A stretch of 64,000 bases of DNA, from the NCBI GenBank assembly GCA_964495385.1, contig CAZBVO010000008.1, forward strand, positions 5,510 through 69,509, written 5' to 3'. How positions within the stretch are numbered: the first letter of the stretch is position 1; every line of letters begins with the position of its first letter. Position numbers and translations under genes: made by a program. Shown here piece after piece: positions 41,755-51,255 of this stretch. Below the pieces are notes generated by a model. That model saw only the letters and a program-made list of their open reading frames with translations. It was not told the DNA's origin and ran no database searches. The stretch comes from CAG-1138 sp964495385. GTDB lineage: Bacteria; Bacillota; Clostridia; Christensenellales; CAG-917.

Positions 41755-43059
41755 CTACTTTTCGATTCTACCCAAAATGATAGGTTTTTTGTCTATCGGT
41801 TCGGCGGATATTTCGGTTGCCGCCAAAATTTTAGCTTCCGCCTCGGCTACCGATTGAGGCTTGTTTGTAAACAAAACGGCCAGCACGTCGCCTTCCGTGA
41901 CGAAGTCGCCGGTTTTCTTTTCAAGCATAATGCCTGCCGAATAATCTATGCCGTCCTCTTTTTTGGCTCTGCCCGCGCCCAGCACGAGACTGGCCATGCC
42001 GTAGCTTTCGGTGTCGACGTGTTTGATGTAGCCAGTTGTCGGAACTTTGACTTCGTAACGCACCGAAGCCTTTTTAAAGAGGTCGGTGTTTTTCAAAAGC
42101 CTTTCGTCGCCGCCCTGAGCCTTGACCATTTTGACAAGCGTTTCGAACGCCGAGCCGTCGGCAATTGCTTTTTTGGCAAGGCCTTCGCACTCTTCTACGC
42201 TTCCCAAACCTGCCATATAAAGCATGTTTGCGGCTATGTCGATGCAAATTTCGGTGAGGTCGGCCGGGCCGTGGCCTTGCAAAGTTTGAACGGCTTCGAT
42301 AACTTCGAGGCTGTTTCCGATGGCTTTCCCGAGAGGAACGTCCATATCGGTTATAAGCGCAATAACACGTTTACCTGCCAAATGGCCTATTTCAACCATC
42401 GATTTTGCAAGTTTGGTGCTGTCCTCAAGGGTTTTCATAAAGCCGCCGCTTCCCGTTTTGACGTCCAACAGAATGCAATCTGCGCCTGCCGCCAGCTTTT
42501 TGCCCATAATGCTGGACACTATAAGCGGCAAACTGTCAACCGTTGCGGTAACGTCACGCAGAGCGTAAAGCTTTTTGTCGGCCGGGGCAAGGTTGCCGCT
42601 TTGGCCTATGATGCTGACGCCAACTTCGTTGACTATTCTGAAAAATTCTTCCTTGTCAACGGAGGTTCTGAACCCGTCAATCGACTCGAGTTTGTCGATG
42701 GTTCCACCCGTATGACCGAGGCCTCGGCCGCTCATTTTCGCTACCTTGACGCCGTAACTTGCAACTATCGGCGCAATAATAAGGCTGGTTTTGTCGCCCA
42801 CGCCGCCGGTGGAATGCTTGTCGACTTTTATTCCGTTTATACCCGAAAGGTCCACGGTGTCGCCGCTTCGGGAAATGGCAAGAGTCAGGTTTGCGGTTTC
42901 CTCGTCGTCCATTCCCTTGTAGTAAACGGCCATGCAAAAAGCCGCCGCCTGATAATCGGGAATATCGCCTGCGGTGTAACCTTTAACGAAAAAGTCGATT
43001 TGCTCCTTCGTAAGTTTTCCGCCGTCGCGTTTTTGTTTTATTATATCGTACATTCTCAT
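41755..43059 (-). CDS. pdp: Pyrimidine-nucleoside phosphorylase
   Basis: Phosphorolysis of uridine, deoxyuridine or thymidine to base and (deoxy)ribose 1-phosphate. The 434-residue protein has the family signature SGRGLGHTGGTIDKLESI, KHSTGGVGDKTSL for phosphate binding and LDVKTGSGGFM for the Lys/Ser pair. The C-terminal domain is complete. Two ATGs six bases apart are possible; GAGGT supports the first. It might be named deoA in other annotations. Confidence 0.95.
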   Translation of the reverse strand: MRMYDIIKQKRDGGKLTKEQIDFFVKGYTAGDIPDYQAAAFCMAVYYKGMDDEETANLTLAISRSGDTVDLSGINGIKVDKHSTGGVGDKTSLIIAPIVASYGVKVAKMSGRGLGHTGGTIDKLESIDGFRTSVDKEEFFRIVNEVGVSIIGQSGNLAPADKKLYALRDVTATVDSLPLIVSSIMGKKLAAGADCILLDVKTGSGGFMKTLEDSTKLAKSMVEIGHLAGKRVIALITDMDVPLGKAIGNSLEVIEAVQTLQGHGPADLTEICIDIAANMLYMAGLGSVEECEGLAKKAIADGSAFETLVKMVKAQGGDERLLKNTDLFKKASVRYEVKVPTTGYIKHVDTESYGMASLVLGAGRAKKEDGIDYSAGIMLEKKTGDFVTEGDVLAVLFTNKPQSVAEAEAKILAATEISAEPIDKKPIILGRIEK

Positions 43060-43112
43060 AAAAATTTACCTCAAATCAATGGGCCGCCGGACGTGCCTGC
43101 GGCCTGTATCGT

Positions 43113-43520
43113 TTATTCCAAATCCGCCTTTGAAAAAGACAGCGGCAATATTTCTGCCAAAGTAAACACCTTAAAGTCGGTGGCCGACGTACCAAGCACT
43201 ACCTTGAAGGTTTCGGGATTTGAAAATTCAAGCATAACCTGACGGCAAATGCCGCACGGAGCGCAAAACTGCAACTCGTCGTCATAACCGCCCACAATGG
43301 CAATCGCCTCAAATTTTCTTTCGCCTTGGGACACGCCTTTGAAAATAGCGGTGCGTTCGGCGCAATTGGTTGCGCCGTAGCTGCTGTTTTCGATGTTGCA
43401 TCCGCCGTAAACTTTGCCGCTTTCCGCCAAAACCGCCGCCCCTACTTTAAAGTGCGAATACGGCGAATAGGAATTTTTTCGGCTTTCAATAGCCGCCGCC
43501 ATAAGTTCACCGTAGTTCAT
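43113..43520 (-). CDS. cdd: Cytidine deaminase
   Basis: Zinc enzyme that turns cytidine and deoxycytidine into uridine forms. The 135-residue tetrameric-type protein has YSPYSHFKVGAAV, the zinc ligand and general acid in CAERTA and the PCGICRQVM pair of zinc Cys. It overlaps deoB by 4 nt and feeds uridine to the following phosphorylase. Confidence 0.97.
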   Translation of the reverse strand: MNYGELMAAAIESRKNSYSPYSHFKVGAAVLAESGKVYGGCNIENSSYGATNCAERTAIFKGVSQGERKFEAIAIVGGYDDELQFCAPCGICRQVMLEFSNPETFKVVLGTSATDFKVFTLAEILPLSFSKADLE

Positions 43521-44686
43521 AACCCGATCTCCTGTTTAAAGCTGTCGCCCGAGCCCTTGTTTTCGACACCGAAAATGTCCAAAACGGTTGCGCTGATGTC
43601 TGCAAAGCAGCTTCTCGTTTTAAGATTGACACCCTTTTTGACACCGTCGCCGAACACCAAAAACGGAATGTATTCTCTGCTGTGGTCGGTGGAAGGCGTT
43701 GCGGGATCGCAACCGTGATCGGCAGTTATCATAACCACGTCGCCCGGTTTAAGGCAACTTTCAAGTTCTTTAAGTCTGACGTCGAAGGTCGACAACGCGT
43801 TTGCATAACCGTCAACGTCGTTACGGTGGCCGTAAACCATATCGAAATCCACAAGGTTGACAAAGCAAAGGCCCGTGAAATCCTTGTTCTTTGCTATATC
43901 CACGGTTTTGTCCATGCCGTCGTCGTTGTTTTTGATGCGAACGAAATCAGTGATGCCTCTACCTGCAAATATATCGACGATTTTGCCAACCGAAACGGTA
44001 TCGAAGCCCGCCTCTTTTAAGCTGTCAAGCATAGTGGTTCCGTAAGGTTCGAGGCTGAAATCGTGACGGTTTGCGGTTCTGACGTACGGCCATTCGCCGG
44101 CAAACGGGCGTGCGATAACTCTGCCCACGCCGTGTTCGCCCACCAAAATTTCGCGAGCTATGCGGCAATATTCGTAAAGCGTTTCAACGGGAACGTAATC
44201 TTCGTGTGCGGCAATTTGGAAAACACTGTCCGCCGAAGTGTAAACGATAAGTGCGCCCGTTTCAATTGCTTCACGTCCGTAATCCTTGATAACTTCCGTG
44301 CCGGAATAAGGCAGATTGCACAAAACCTTGCGGCCGGTGCGTTTTTCAAATTCGTCCAAAACCTCTTTAGGAAATCCGTTCGGATAAGTAGGAAGCGGTT
44401 TTTCGGAAACTACGCCGGCAATCTCCCAATGGCCGATGGTGGTATCTTTGCCCTTGCTTTTTTCGGCAAAACGGCCAAAGCTTCCCTGCGGATTTTCCGC
44501 AGACGGCATATAGTCGATTCCGTCAATGTTAAAAAGCCCGAGTTTTGCCATTTCGGGCGTGTGATATTTGCTGCTTGTAGTGCAACTTTTAAGGGTGTTG
44601 CTTCCGACGTCGCCGTAATCGGCGGCATCGGGCAATTCGCCTATTCCGCAACTGTCAAGCACGATAAGAAACACTCTTTTGGTCAT
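43517..44686 (-). CDS. deoB: Phosphopentomutase
   Basis: Manganese enzyme that converts (deoxy)ribose 1-phosphate to the 5-phosphate. The 389-residue alkaline-phosphatase-fold protein has VFLIVLDSCGIGELPDA, DTTIGHWEIAG with the active-site Thr, NLVDFDMVYGHRND and MITADHGCDPATPSTDHSRE for metal binding. The ATG at 44684-44686 lies 1 bp after the deoD stop. Confidence 0.97.
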   Translation of the reverse strand: MTKRVFLIVLDSCGIGELPDAADYGDVGSNTLKSCTTSSKYHTPEMAKLGLFNIDGIDYMPSAENPQGSFGRFAEKSKGKDTTIGHWEIAGVVSEKPLPTYPNGFPKEVLDEFEKRTGRKVLCNLPYSGTEVIKDYGREAIETGALIVYTSADSVFQIAAHEDYVPVETLYEYCRIAREILVGEHGVGRVIARPFAGEWPYVRTANRHDFSLEPYGTTMLDSLKEAGFDTVSVGKIVDIFAGRGITDFVRIKNNDDGMDKTVDIAKNKDFTGLCFVNLVDFDMVYGHRNDVDGYANALSTFDVRLKELESCLKPGDVVMITADHGCDPATPSTDHSREYIPFLVFGDGVKKGVNLKTRSCFADISATVLDIFGVENKGSGDSFKQEIGL

Positions 44687-44687
44687 G

Positions 44688-45395
44688 TCAAGCAATCTCC
44701 AAAGCAATTTTCATCATGGTGGTGAAGGTGTTCTGTCTGTCCTCTGCCGACAGACTTTCGCCGGTGACGAGGCTGTCCGAAATGGTGCAAATGGCAAGTG
44801 CCTGTTTGCCGGCCTTGAATGCGTTCATGTACAAACTTGCGGCTTCCATTTCGATGGCAAGCACACCGTGTTCTTCGTGAAATTGTTTGTGGATGCCGCC
44901 GTCATAAAACACGTCACTGCTGAAAATAGGCCCCACCATAGGGTTTGCGCCCAATTTTTTGGTAGCTTCTACGGCCTTTTCGACCATGACAGGCGTAGCT
45001 TTTGCCACAAAATCCTTCGGCAATCCGAAGTTTTCGGCAAAGCTGGAAGTGGTGTAAGCGATGTCGCCGATGACGACGTCTCTCACCTTAACCGCCGCAT
45101 TCACCGCACCTGCCGAACCGACGCGAATTATGGTTTTTACGCCGTAAAAATTGAACAGCTCGTAGCTGTAAATGCCGATGGACGGCATGCCCATACCGGA
45201 TGCCATAACGGAAACTCTTTTGCCGTTGTAATAGCCGGTGTAGCCCTGAACTCCGCGAACGTTGTTTACCAAAACGATGTCGGTCAAAAAGTTTTCGGCA
45301 ATAAATTTTGCACGAAGCGGATCGCCCGGCATAAGAACGGTTTCGGCAAAATCGCCGTATTTTGCATTGATGTGAGGGGTTGGGGTGTTAGGCAT
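44688..45395 (-). CDS. deoD: Purine-nucleoside phosphorylase (hexameric type)
   Basis: Cleaves purine (deoxy)nucleosides to base and (deoxy)ribose 1-phosphate. The 235-residue protein has PHINAKYGDFAETVLMPGDPLRAK, GMGMPSIGIYSYEL, IRVGSAGAV, the catalytic EMEAASLY and ICTISDSLVTGE. It overlaps deoC by 8 nt. Confidence 0.97.
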   Translation of the reverse strand: MPNTPTPHINAKYGDFAETVLMPGDPLRAKFIAENFLTDIVLVNNVRGVQGYTGYYNGKRVSVMASGMGMPSIGIYSYELFNFYGVKTIIRVGSAGAVNAAVKVRDVVIGDIAYTTSSFAENFGLPKDFVAKATPVMVEKAVEATKKLGANPMVGPIFSSDVFYDGGIHKQFHEEHGVLAIEMEAASLYMNAFKAGKQALAICTISDSLVTGESLSAEDRQNTFTTMMKIALEIA

Positions 45396-46050
45396 TGTTC
45401 TCGTTCTCCTTTACTATTTTTACAATTCTGCTGGTGCCGAGCCTGTCGCAGCCGAGAGCCAAAAAGTCTTCTGCGTCTTCCATGCTCGAAATTCCGCCTG
45501 CGGCCTTCATTCTGACGTTAGGGCCGATGTTTTCGGAAAACAGTTTGATGTCTTCTCTGGTTGCTCCGCCTTTAGAAAAACCGGTGCTGGTTTTGATGAA
45601 ATCCGCACCCGAAGCAGTGACTATTTCGCAAAGCTTTTTCTTTTCGGCGTCGGTGAGCAAGCAAGTTTCGATGATAACTTTCAAAATTTTGCCGTCGCAT
45701 GCCTTTCTGACGGCTTTGATTTCCGACAGAACCTGAGTCCAGCTGCGGGATTTGACAAGACCGACGTTGATAACCATATCTATTTCGTCGGCGCCTTCCT
45801 TGACGGCGCGTTTGGTTTCGTAAACTTTAACGGCAGTGGTGTTGTAACCGTTAGGGAAACCGATTACCGTGCAAATGGCAAGGTTGTCCCCGACATATTT
45901 TTTCGCTTTTTTCACAAAGCAAGGAGGAATGCAAACGGATGCGGTGTGATATTTCATACCGTCGTCGCAGATAGCTTTGATTTGCTTCCAAGTGGACGTT
46001 TGTGCCAAAAGCGTGTGATCGCAATGATTGAGAATTTTTTGGATATCCAT
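45388..46050 (-). CDS. deoC: Deoxyribose-phosphate aldolase
   Basis: Class I aldolase, 220 residues, which splits deoxyribose 5-phosphate into glyceraldehyde 3-phosphate and acetaldehyde. CDHTLLAQTST, VIGFPNGYNTTAVKVYE, EIDMVINVG, the Schiff-base Lys in FIKTSTGFSKGGAT and VRMKAAGGIS are all present. It is the first gene of the operon and has its own promoter; AAGGAGCGAC precedes the ATG. Confidence 0.97.
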   Translation of the reverse strand: MDIQKILNHCDHTLLAQTSTWKQIKAICDDGMKYHTASVCIPPCFVKKAKKYVGDNLAICTVIGFPNGYNTTAVKVYETKRAVKEGADEIDMVINVGLVKSRSWTQVLSEIKAVRKACDGKILKVIIETCLLTDAEKKKLCEIVTASGADFIKTSTGFSKGGATREDIKLFSENIGPNVRMKAAGGISSMEDAEDFLALGCDRLGTSRIVKIVKENENNA

Positions 46051-46083
46051 AAAATAGTCGCTCCTTATTTGTTATTTGCTTAT

Positions 46084-46113
46084 ATTATAACACTTATAAG
46101 GCCTCTTACGCAA
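46084..46113 (-). promoter_or_regulatory. Promoter of the nucleoside salvage operon
   Basis: Minus-strand TTGCGT (46108-46113), 18-nt spacer, perfect TATAAT (46084-46089). A CTTATAAG palindrome lies within the spacer and could be an operator half; no regulator gene is next to it. Confidence 0.65.
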
Positions 46114-46193
46114 GCGAAAACGAATTGTTTTTGCCGCAAAGCCCCTACAAGCCACTTTTTAAATGATACGCCGAAAAAATTTTTTAAAAATTG

Positions 46194-46223
46194 TTGCGAG
46201 CACGCCGCTGCGGCTGTTATACT
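46194..46223 (+). promoter_or_regulatory. Promoter of the amidohydrolase gene
   Basis: TTGCGA (46194-46199), 18-nt spacer, TATACT (46218-46223). Confidence 0.55.
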
Positions 46224-46251
46224 AAAAGTATCAAAGGTTAGGAGGATCTTT

Positions 46252-47826
46252 ATGAAAACATTGCTCAAAAACGGCTTAATAGCCGACGGCAGCGGCAATC
46301 CGCTGTTCAAAGCCGACGTTCTTTTGGACGGCTCGTTCATAGCCGAAATCGGTGAAGGTCTGTCCGACACCGAAGCCAAAGTCATCGACTGCGAAGGTCT
46401 TATAGTCTCGCCGGGCTTTATCGACGCTCACAGCCACAACGACTTTTTCTACAACTACCCCGACGCCGAAAAATTTTATAGGCCGTTTATTCGCCAAGGC
46501 ATCACCACTCAAATCACCGGCAACTGCGGATTTTCGCCGTTTGGCATAGATAACGAGTCGAAATTTAAGGATAAAGTCGGCGGAGGGTTGTTCCACGCTA
46601 AAAACCCGGGAAGCTTTAAGCAGTTTGTTTCCGAGGCCGAAGGCAAGCTGTTTGTAAATATGGTTCCGCTTGTCGGGCACGGCACGACGCGCATAAGCGT
46701 GTCCGGTTACAATCCCGAACCGCTTACGCCCGAGCAAATAGAATGCGAAATGAAATTGGTTGACGAAGCTATGGAAAACGGTGCTTTCGGCGGCAGTTTC
46801 GGTTTTATGTACGAACCGGGCATGTACAGCAAAAAGGACGAACTGTTGGCCTTTGCGTCCCGCATTCAAAAATACGACGGAATCCTCACGATTCATCCTC
46901 GCGCAGAATCGAAGGTTGCTTTGGGCTATCCGCTCATATCCAAACCGCACATCGAAATTGCTTTGGACGAAATCATCGAAATAATGGAAAAAACCAAAGT
47001 GCGCACCGAGTACAGCCACTTGATTTTTGTCGGCAAATCCAGCTGGCCGAGCGTCGAACCTATGCTCAAAAAACTGCACGACTACAACGACAAAGGTTTC
47101 AAAATCGCTTACGACTGCTACGCTTTCACCTACGGCGCATCGGTAATAACCATAGTGTTGCCGCCGTGGTACATGGCTCTTTCCAAAGAAGACCGCAAAA
47201 AACCGTTCAACATGTTCAAGCTTAAAGTTATGACTTACCTCACAAAGGTTTTGCTGGGCATCGATTTTTGCGATTTCACGGTTGCATACATATCCGACGA
47301 ACACAAAGAATACGAAGGAAAAACGGTTTCGCAATGCGCCAAGGAAGAAGGTTTGTCCGATTTTGACATGTACATCAAACTCGTCGACCTGTCCGACGGC
47401 CAAGGCAGGCTTTATTTGGACAAATACTACAACGATCAAATCATCAACCGCCTTATGACCGACGATTTGTCGGTGTTTATGACTGACGCTTGGGTTGAAG
47501 AAGCAGGGACTCAAAACGGTGCGGCATATCAATGCTTCCCTTATTTCTTGGTTCGTGCGCGCGAAAACGGCTTGCCTATCGAAAACGTCGTCCGAAAAAT
47601 GACGGGTGCAACGGCCGAACGCTTCAAAATTCCGCAAAGAGGCTTTTTGAAAAAAGGTTATTACGCCGACGTAACCGTGTTCGATTACGACGGAGTCAAA
47701 GTGGATCCGAAAACTCCGGACTTTACCCCTAAAGGCATCAAGTACGTTTTCATCAACGGCAACGAAGTAGTCTCGAACGAAAACTACGTTCCGCAAACCG
47801 TAGGCAAAGTGGTTTTGAAAAAGTAA
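46252..47826 (+). CDS. N-acyl-D-amino-acid deacylase-like amidohydrolase
   Basis: This 524-residue protein belongs to the D-aminoacylase branch of the amidohydrolase superfamily. It starts LLKNGLIADGSGNPLFKADVLLDG, has the HxH metal motif in GFIDAHSHNDFF, QGITTQITGNCGFSPF, EYSHL with a later His and a LSVFMTDAW segment with the catalytic-type Asp, and ends with the GYYADVTVFDYD fold. A true D-aminoacylase and a dihydro-pyrimidine-type enzyme cannot be separated by eye. Start ATG follows TTAGGAGGATC. Monocistronic. Confidence 0.88.
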   Translation: MKTLLKNGLIADGSGNPLFKADVLLDGSFIAEIGEGLSDTEAKVIDCEGLIVSPGFIDAHSHNDFFYNYPDAEKFYRPFIRQGITTQITGNCGFSPFGIDNESKFKDKVGGGLFHAKNPGSFKQFVSEAEGKLFVNMVPLVGHGTTRISVSGYNPEPLTPEQIECEMKLVDEAMENGAFGGSFGFMYEPGMYSKKDELLAFASRIQKYDGILTIHPRAESKVALGYPLISKPHIEIALDEIIEIMEKTKVRTEYSHLIFVGKSSWPSVEPMLKKLHDYNDKGFKIAYDCYAFTYGASVITIVLPPWYMALSKEDRKKPFNMFKLKVMTYLTKVLLGIDFCDFTVAYISDEHKEYEGKTVSQCAKEEGLSDFDMYIKLVDLSDGQGRLYLDKYYNDQIINRLMTDDLSVFMTDAWVEEAGTQNGAAYQCFPYFLVRARENGLPIENVVRKMTGATAERFKIPQRGFLKKGYYADVTVFDYDGVKVDPKTPDFTPKGIKYVFINGNEVVSNENYVPQTVGKVVLKK

Positions 47827-47876
47827 AAAGTCTAAATTTGAAATTTTAAAACCGCATAACAATATATCGGCAACAA

Positions 47877-47905
47877 AAAAAACGGGCAACGAAATGCCCG
47901 TTTTT
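47877..47905. terminator. Bidirectional terminator
   Basis: AAACGGGCA-ACGAAA-TGCCCGTTT with A and T runs, between the convergent amidohydrolase and galE genes. Confidence 0.9.
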
Positions 47906-47916
47906 CAGTGGTTTTT

Positions 47917-48930
47917 TTAAAGTCCGTTCGGATTGTTTTTCTGCCAACGCCAGCTGTCCTCTGCCATTTTGTGGATGTCCAGCTCAGCTCTCCAGCCCAT
48001 TTCCTTATACGCTTTTGTCGGATCGGCATAGCATTCGGCGATATCGCCGGCTCTGCGAGGTGCAATGACGTATTCCAACGGACGTCCGACGACTTCCGAA
48101 AACGCATTGATAACCTCCAAAACGCTGTAACCGTTTCCCGTGCCGAGGTTGTAAATTTTGATGCCGCAATTTTCGTCAAATTTTTTGATTGCCGCAAGAT
48201 GCCCTTTGGCAAGGTCCACAACGTGGATATAGTCTCTGACCCCCGTACCGTCGGGCGTCGGATAGTCGTTTCCGAAAACGTTTATGCGCGGCAATTTGCC
48301 AACCGCAACCTGCGTAATGTACGGCACGAGGTTGTTAGGGATTCCGTTAGGATCTTCGCCTATAAGTCCGGACGGATGCGCACCTATCGGATTGAAGTAT
48401 CTAAGCAAAACGATGTTGAACGTAGGATCGGAAACGTAAAGGTCTTTAAGGATGTTTTCGATCATAAATTTTGTCTGGCCGTACGGATTGGTGCAACCGC
48501 CCACAGGGAAATCTTCCGTAATAGGAACCGTGTGCGGATTGCCGTAAACGGTGGCTGAACTGGAGAAAACGATGTTCTTAACCCCGAATTCGCGCATAAG
48601 GTCCAACAAATTGAGTGTCGAAACAAGATTGTTGCGATAATATTCAAGCGGTTTTCTTACGCTTTCGCCAACGGCTTTAAGCCCTGCAAAATGAATAACG
48701 CAGTCAAATTTTTCGGCTTCAAAAACCTTGCGCAACGCATCCTTGTCCGTCATGTCGGCCAGATAAAAAGTCGGCCGTTTTCCGGTGATAGAATATATTC
48801 TGTCCAAAACGGCGGGCTTGCTGTTTGAAAAATTGTCCACTACCGCAACGTCTGCGCCGCTTGTAAGCAATTCAACCACGGTGTGACTTCCGATATATCC
48901 GCAACCGCCGGTAACCAAAACTTTTTTCAT
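47917..48930 (-). CDS. galE: UDP-glucose 4-epimerase
   Basis: NAD-dependent epimerase of 337 residues that interconverts UDP-glucose and UDP-galactose. VTGGCGYIGSHTVVELL binds NAD, SSSATVYG and NPYGQTKFMIE give the catalytic Ser/Thr and YxxxK, and GTGNGYSVLEVI is typical near the end. It overlaps galU by 4 nt, so both UDP-sugar enzymes are made together. Confidence 0.97.
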   Translation of the reverse strand: MKKVLVTGGCGYIGSHTVVELLTSGADVAVVDNFSNSKPAVLDRIYSITGKRPTFYLADMTDKDALRKVFEAEKFDCVIHFAGLKAVGESVRKPLEYYRNNLVSTLNLLDLMREFGVKNIVFSSSATVYGNPHTVPITEDFPVGGCTNPYGQTKFMIENILKDLYVSDPTFNIVLLRYFNPIGAHPSGLIGEDPNGIPNNLVPYITQVAVGKLPRINVFGNDYPTPDGTGVRDYIHVVDLAKGHLAAIKKFDENCGIKIYNLGTGNGYSVLEVINAFSEVVGRPLEYVIAPRRAGDIAECYADPTKAYKEMGWRAELDIHKMAEDSWRWQKNNPNGL

Positions 48931-49799
48931 AACGATTTTGTCAACTCCTTTAAATATGCGGCAAATTCCTTGCCGATTGTTTCGTGTCTAAGGGCGAACT
49001 CAACGTTCGCTTTCATGTATCCCAACTTGTCGCCCGTGTCGTAGCGCACTACGTTCAGCGGACAGGCAAATATCCCTTCCGACCTGGCCTGAAGGCCGAA
49101 AGCATCGGTTATGTTCAACTCCCCTACGGCCGAGCGAGGCGTCCGTTTAAGATAGTCGAAAAAGTTTGCATCGCAAACGTAACGTCCCAATGCGGCAACG
49201 TCGGAAGGCGCGGCGGCGGCATCGGGTTTTTCGATGACGTCGATCACCTCGTCGGGCTTACCGAACTCGGCATTGGTTTTTAGACTGCAATATTTTGAAA
49301 TTTCGGATTTTTCCACCTGCATAACGCCGACGGTTGTTTTTCCGTTTTTTTCAAATGCGTCCGCAACTTGCCCTATGGCGGAATGCCCCGACAGCGAAAA
49401 ATACAAGTCGTCGCCGTTCAAAACGGCAAACGGCTCACCACGCACATATTCCTCGGCAAGCAAAACCGCCGCACCGCTACCCTCTGCCGAAGGCTGTTCG
49501 ATAACCGTGACTTTGGCTTTACTCGAAACGTCCGAAATCTGTTTTTTAAGGTCGAGTTTCCCAGCCCTCTCCAAAAAGTCTTCCAACTCGGCGTCCTTTT
49601 TGAAATGCTCTAAAATGCCGGGCTTGTCTTTTCTGCCGACAATCAAAATGTCCGTTATGCCGGCATCGACGCATTCCTCGACTATGTATTGCAAAACGGG
49701 CTTATCGACGACGGCAATCATTTCTTTTGCCGCCGACTTGGTGTAAGGCAAAAAGCGAGTGCCTCTGCCTCCGGCCAAAATAACCGCTTTTTTAATCAT
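48927..49799 (-). CDS. galU: UTP-glucose-1-phosphate uridylyltransferase
   Basis: Makes UDP-glucose from UTP and glucose 1-phosphate. The 290-residue protein has KKAVILAGGRGTRFLPYTKSAAKEM, VDKPVLQYIVEE, LNGDDLYFS and IEKPDAAAAPSDVAALGRYV. I chose the second of two ATGs (49797-49799) because the GGGGGA ribosome site runs straight into the first one. Precedes galE with a 4-nt overlap. Confidence 0.95.
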   Translation of the reverse strand: MIKKAVILAGGRGTRFLPYTKSAAKEMIAVVDKPVLQYIVEECVDAGITDILIVGRKDKPGILEHFKKDAELEDFLERAGKLDLKKQISDVSSKAKVTVIEQPSAEGSGAAVLLAEEYVRGEPFAVLNGDDLYFSLSGHSAIGQVADAFEKNGKTTVGVMQVEKSEISKYCSLKTNAEFGKPDEVIDVIEKPDAAAAPSDVAALGRYVCDANFFDYLKRTPRSAVGELNITDAFGLQARSEGIFACPLNVVRYDTGDKLGYMKANVEFALRHETIGKEFAAYLKELTKSL

Positions 49800-49818
49800 T
49801 TCCATTCCCCCGAAAACG

Positions 49819-50055
49819 TTAAATCAACAACGTGTACTTGCCTTTGGTGATAAGGGTAACGACGTCGCAAATCCAGCCGATGCCCAAATATCCGCAGGTA
49901 GGAAGCCACAAAACGGCAAGCACGAGTTTTTTCGTATTTTTCTTGTCGGCGGCAATGAGAATGCGATAAACCGCACCGACTACGATATCGAAAAACACGG
50001 TGAGAATCAGCCTGAGAGCAAACGGCAATTTGTCATATTTTTTTGCAAGCTTCAT
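49819..50055 (-). CDS. Small two-helix membrane protein
   Basis: A 78-residue protein with two hydrophobic segments (about 13-34 and 42-66), a polar loop AADKKNTKK and a GYLGIGWICDVVTLIT motif that recalls TM2-domain small proteins. The ATG follows GGAGACAG. It lies between the GGDEF and galU genes in the same operon. The function is unknown. Confidence 0.75.
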   Translation of the reverse strand: MKLAKKYDKLPFALRLILTVFFDIVVGAVYRILIAADKKNTKKLVLAVLWLPTCGYLGIGWICDVVTLITKGKYTLLI

Positions 50056-50089
50056 AATCTGTCTCCTTTTTGGGGATTCCCCGAATTTT

Positions 50090-51250
50090 TTATTTTCCGC
50101 TAAAATCGACTATAAGGTTTTTCCCCATAACTTTTGATTGATACATGGCTTTATCCGCCGTGTTCACCGCCTCGTCCAAATCGGCCGAATCGGATATATT
50201 TTGACAATTTAAACCTATGCTGACCGACACCTTAAAATCCGCTCCGCCCGGAATTTTCATATTGTTTATGTCGTTTCTGAGGGCGTTAAGTTCTTCCAAA
50301 ATTTTGTCTCTGTCGTCCGAGCGGTACAAAATCAAAAACTCGTCGCCGCCGTAACGTACGCAAGTTTTGCTGATTTTAAGTTCGTATGCCAACAGCACTT
50401 TTGACAGCTCTTCCAAAACGACGTCGCCGTACAAATGGCCGTACACGTCGTTGGCACGTTTGTAGTCGTCGATATCCATCATGACAATCGCACCGATTTT
50501 GAAATTGCGCTCCCCCGTTTCCAGTGCCGATTCGGCGTCGAGCGATGCTTTTACCGTGTCCAAAAACCAGCGGTTTTTCAGCCCGGTAAGCGGATCGACT
50601 GCGGCTTTGCGACTGTATTCGTTTTTTTCGCGCTCGAGTTCGCGTCTGTTCAAAAATTGCTGAATGTCAACAATCGAACGCGAAAAATGCAAGCCTATGG
50701 AAACCACGTAGCACCCTATCAGGTTCAAATAGCTTTGGAAGTCGAAAATCTTTTCCTCCAAAATCAACGCCGTGGCCGCCAACACAACAGCATATGCGGC
50801 CATCGCAAGCAAGTATACAACCGTGTGCAAATAAAGCGCCATGCTTACTATGACAATCGAGAAGTACATTATCAAAACGTTCAATTCGCGATAATTTGCC
50901 ATATCCAGCGAACTGATTACGGCGGCAGTCGCAAGCAACACTACGGCATAGATACTGCTGAAAACGTACACCTTTTTGGAGTTGTTGTGAACGTCTCTTA
51001 GAGTGCGGTTTGTGTAAAACATGTAGTAAATGCCGTACAGCGACATCAAAATGACCAAGATGTACAGCGACAGATAAACCGCCTTATATTTTAAGTTGTC
51101 CAGCGAAACGGTGTAAAACAGCATAATGACCTCAAAGCAAGCCACCATAACAACAACTGCTCTCGTATAAACGGCGTTAAGGCTGATTGCTTCGGCCATG
51201 TAATCGTCGGTGCGATGCACCTTCACAAGTTTTTTAAAGAAGTCCAACAT
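50090..51250 (-). CDS. Membrane diguanylate cyclase (GGDEF)
   Basis: Makes cyclic di-GMP from GTP. The 386-residue protein has about six membrane helices in the first 195 residues, a short coiled coil (NRRELEREKNEYSRK) and a full GGDEF domain (about 215-380): DPLTGLKNRWFLD, MMDIDDYKRANDVYGH, the active RYGGDEFLIL and VSVSIGL. The RxxD inhibitory site five residues before GGDEF is missing (KISK there), so product inhibition is probably weak. It overlaps tcdA nearly end to start and precedes galU-galE. Confidence 0.94.
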   Translation of the reverse strand: MLDFFKKLVKVHRTDDYMAEAISLNAVYTRAVVVMVACFEVIMLFYTVSLDNLKYKAVYLSLYILVILMSLYGIYYMFYTNRTLRDVHNNSKKVYVFSSIYAVVLLATAAVISSLDMANYRELNVLIMYFSIVIVSMALYLHTVVYLLAMAAYAVVLAATALILEEKIFDFQSYLNLIGCYVVSIGLHFSRSIVDIQQFLNRRELEREKNEYSRKAAVDPLTGLKNRWFLDTVKASLDAESALETGERNFKIGAIVMMDIDDYKRANDVYGHLYGDVVLEELSKVLLAYELKISKTCVRYGGDEFLILYRSDDRDKILEELNALRNDINNMKIPGGADFKVSVSIGLNCQNISDSADLDEAVNTADKAMYQSKVMGKNLIVDFSGK

Positions 51251-51255
51251 AAACG

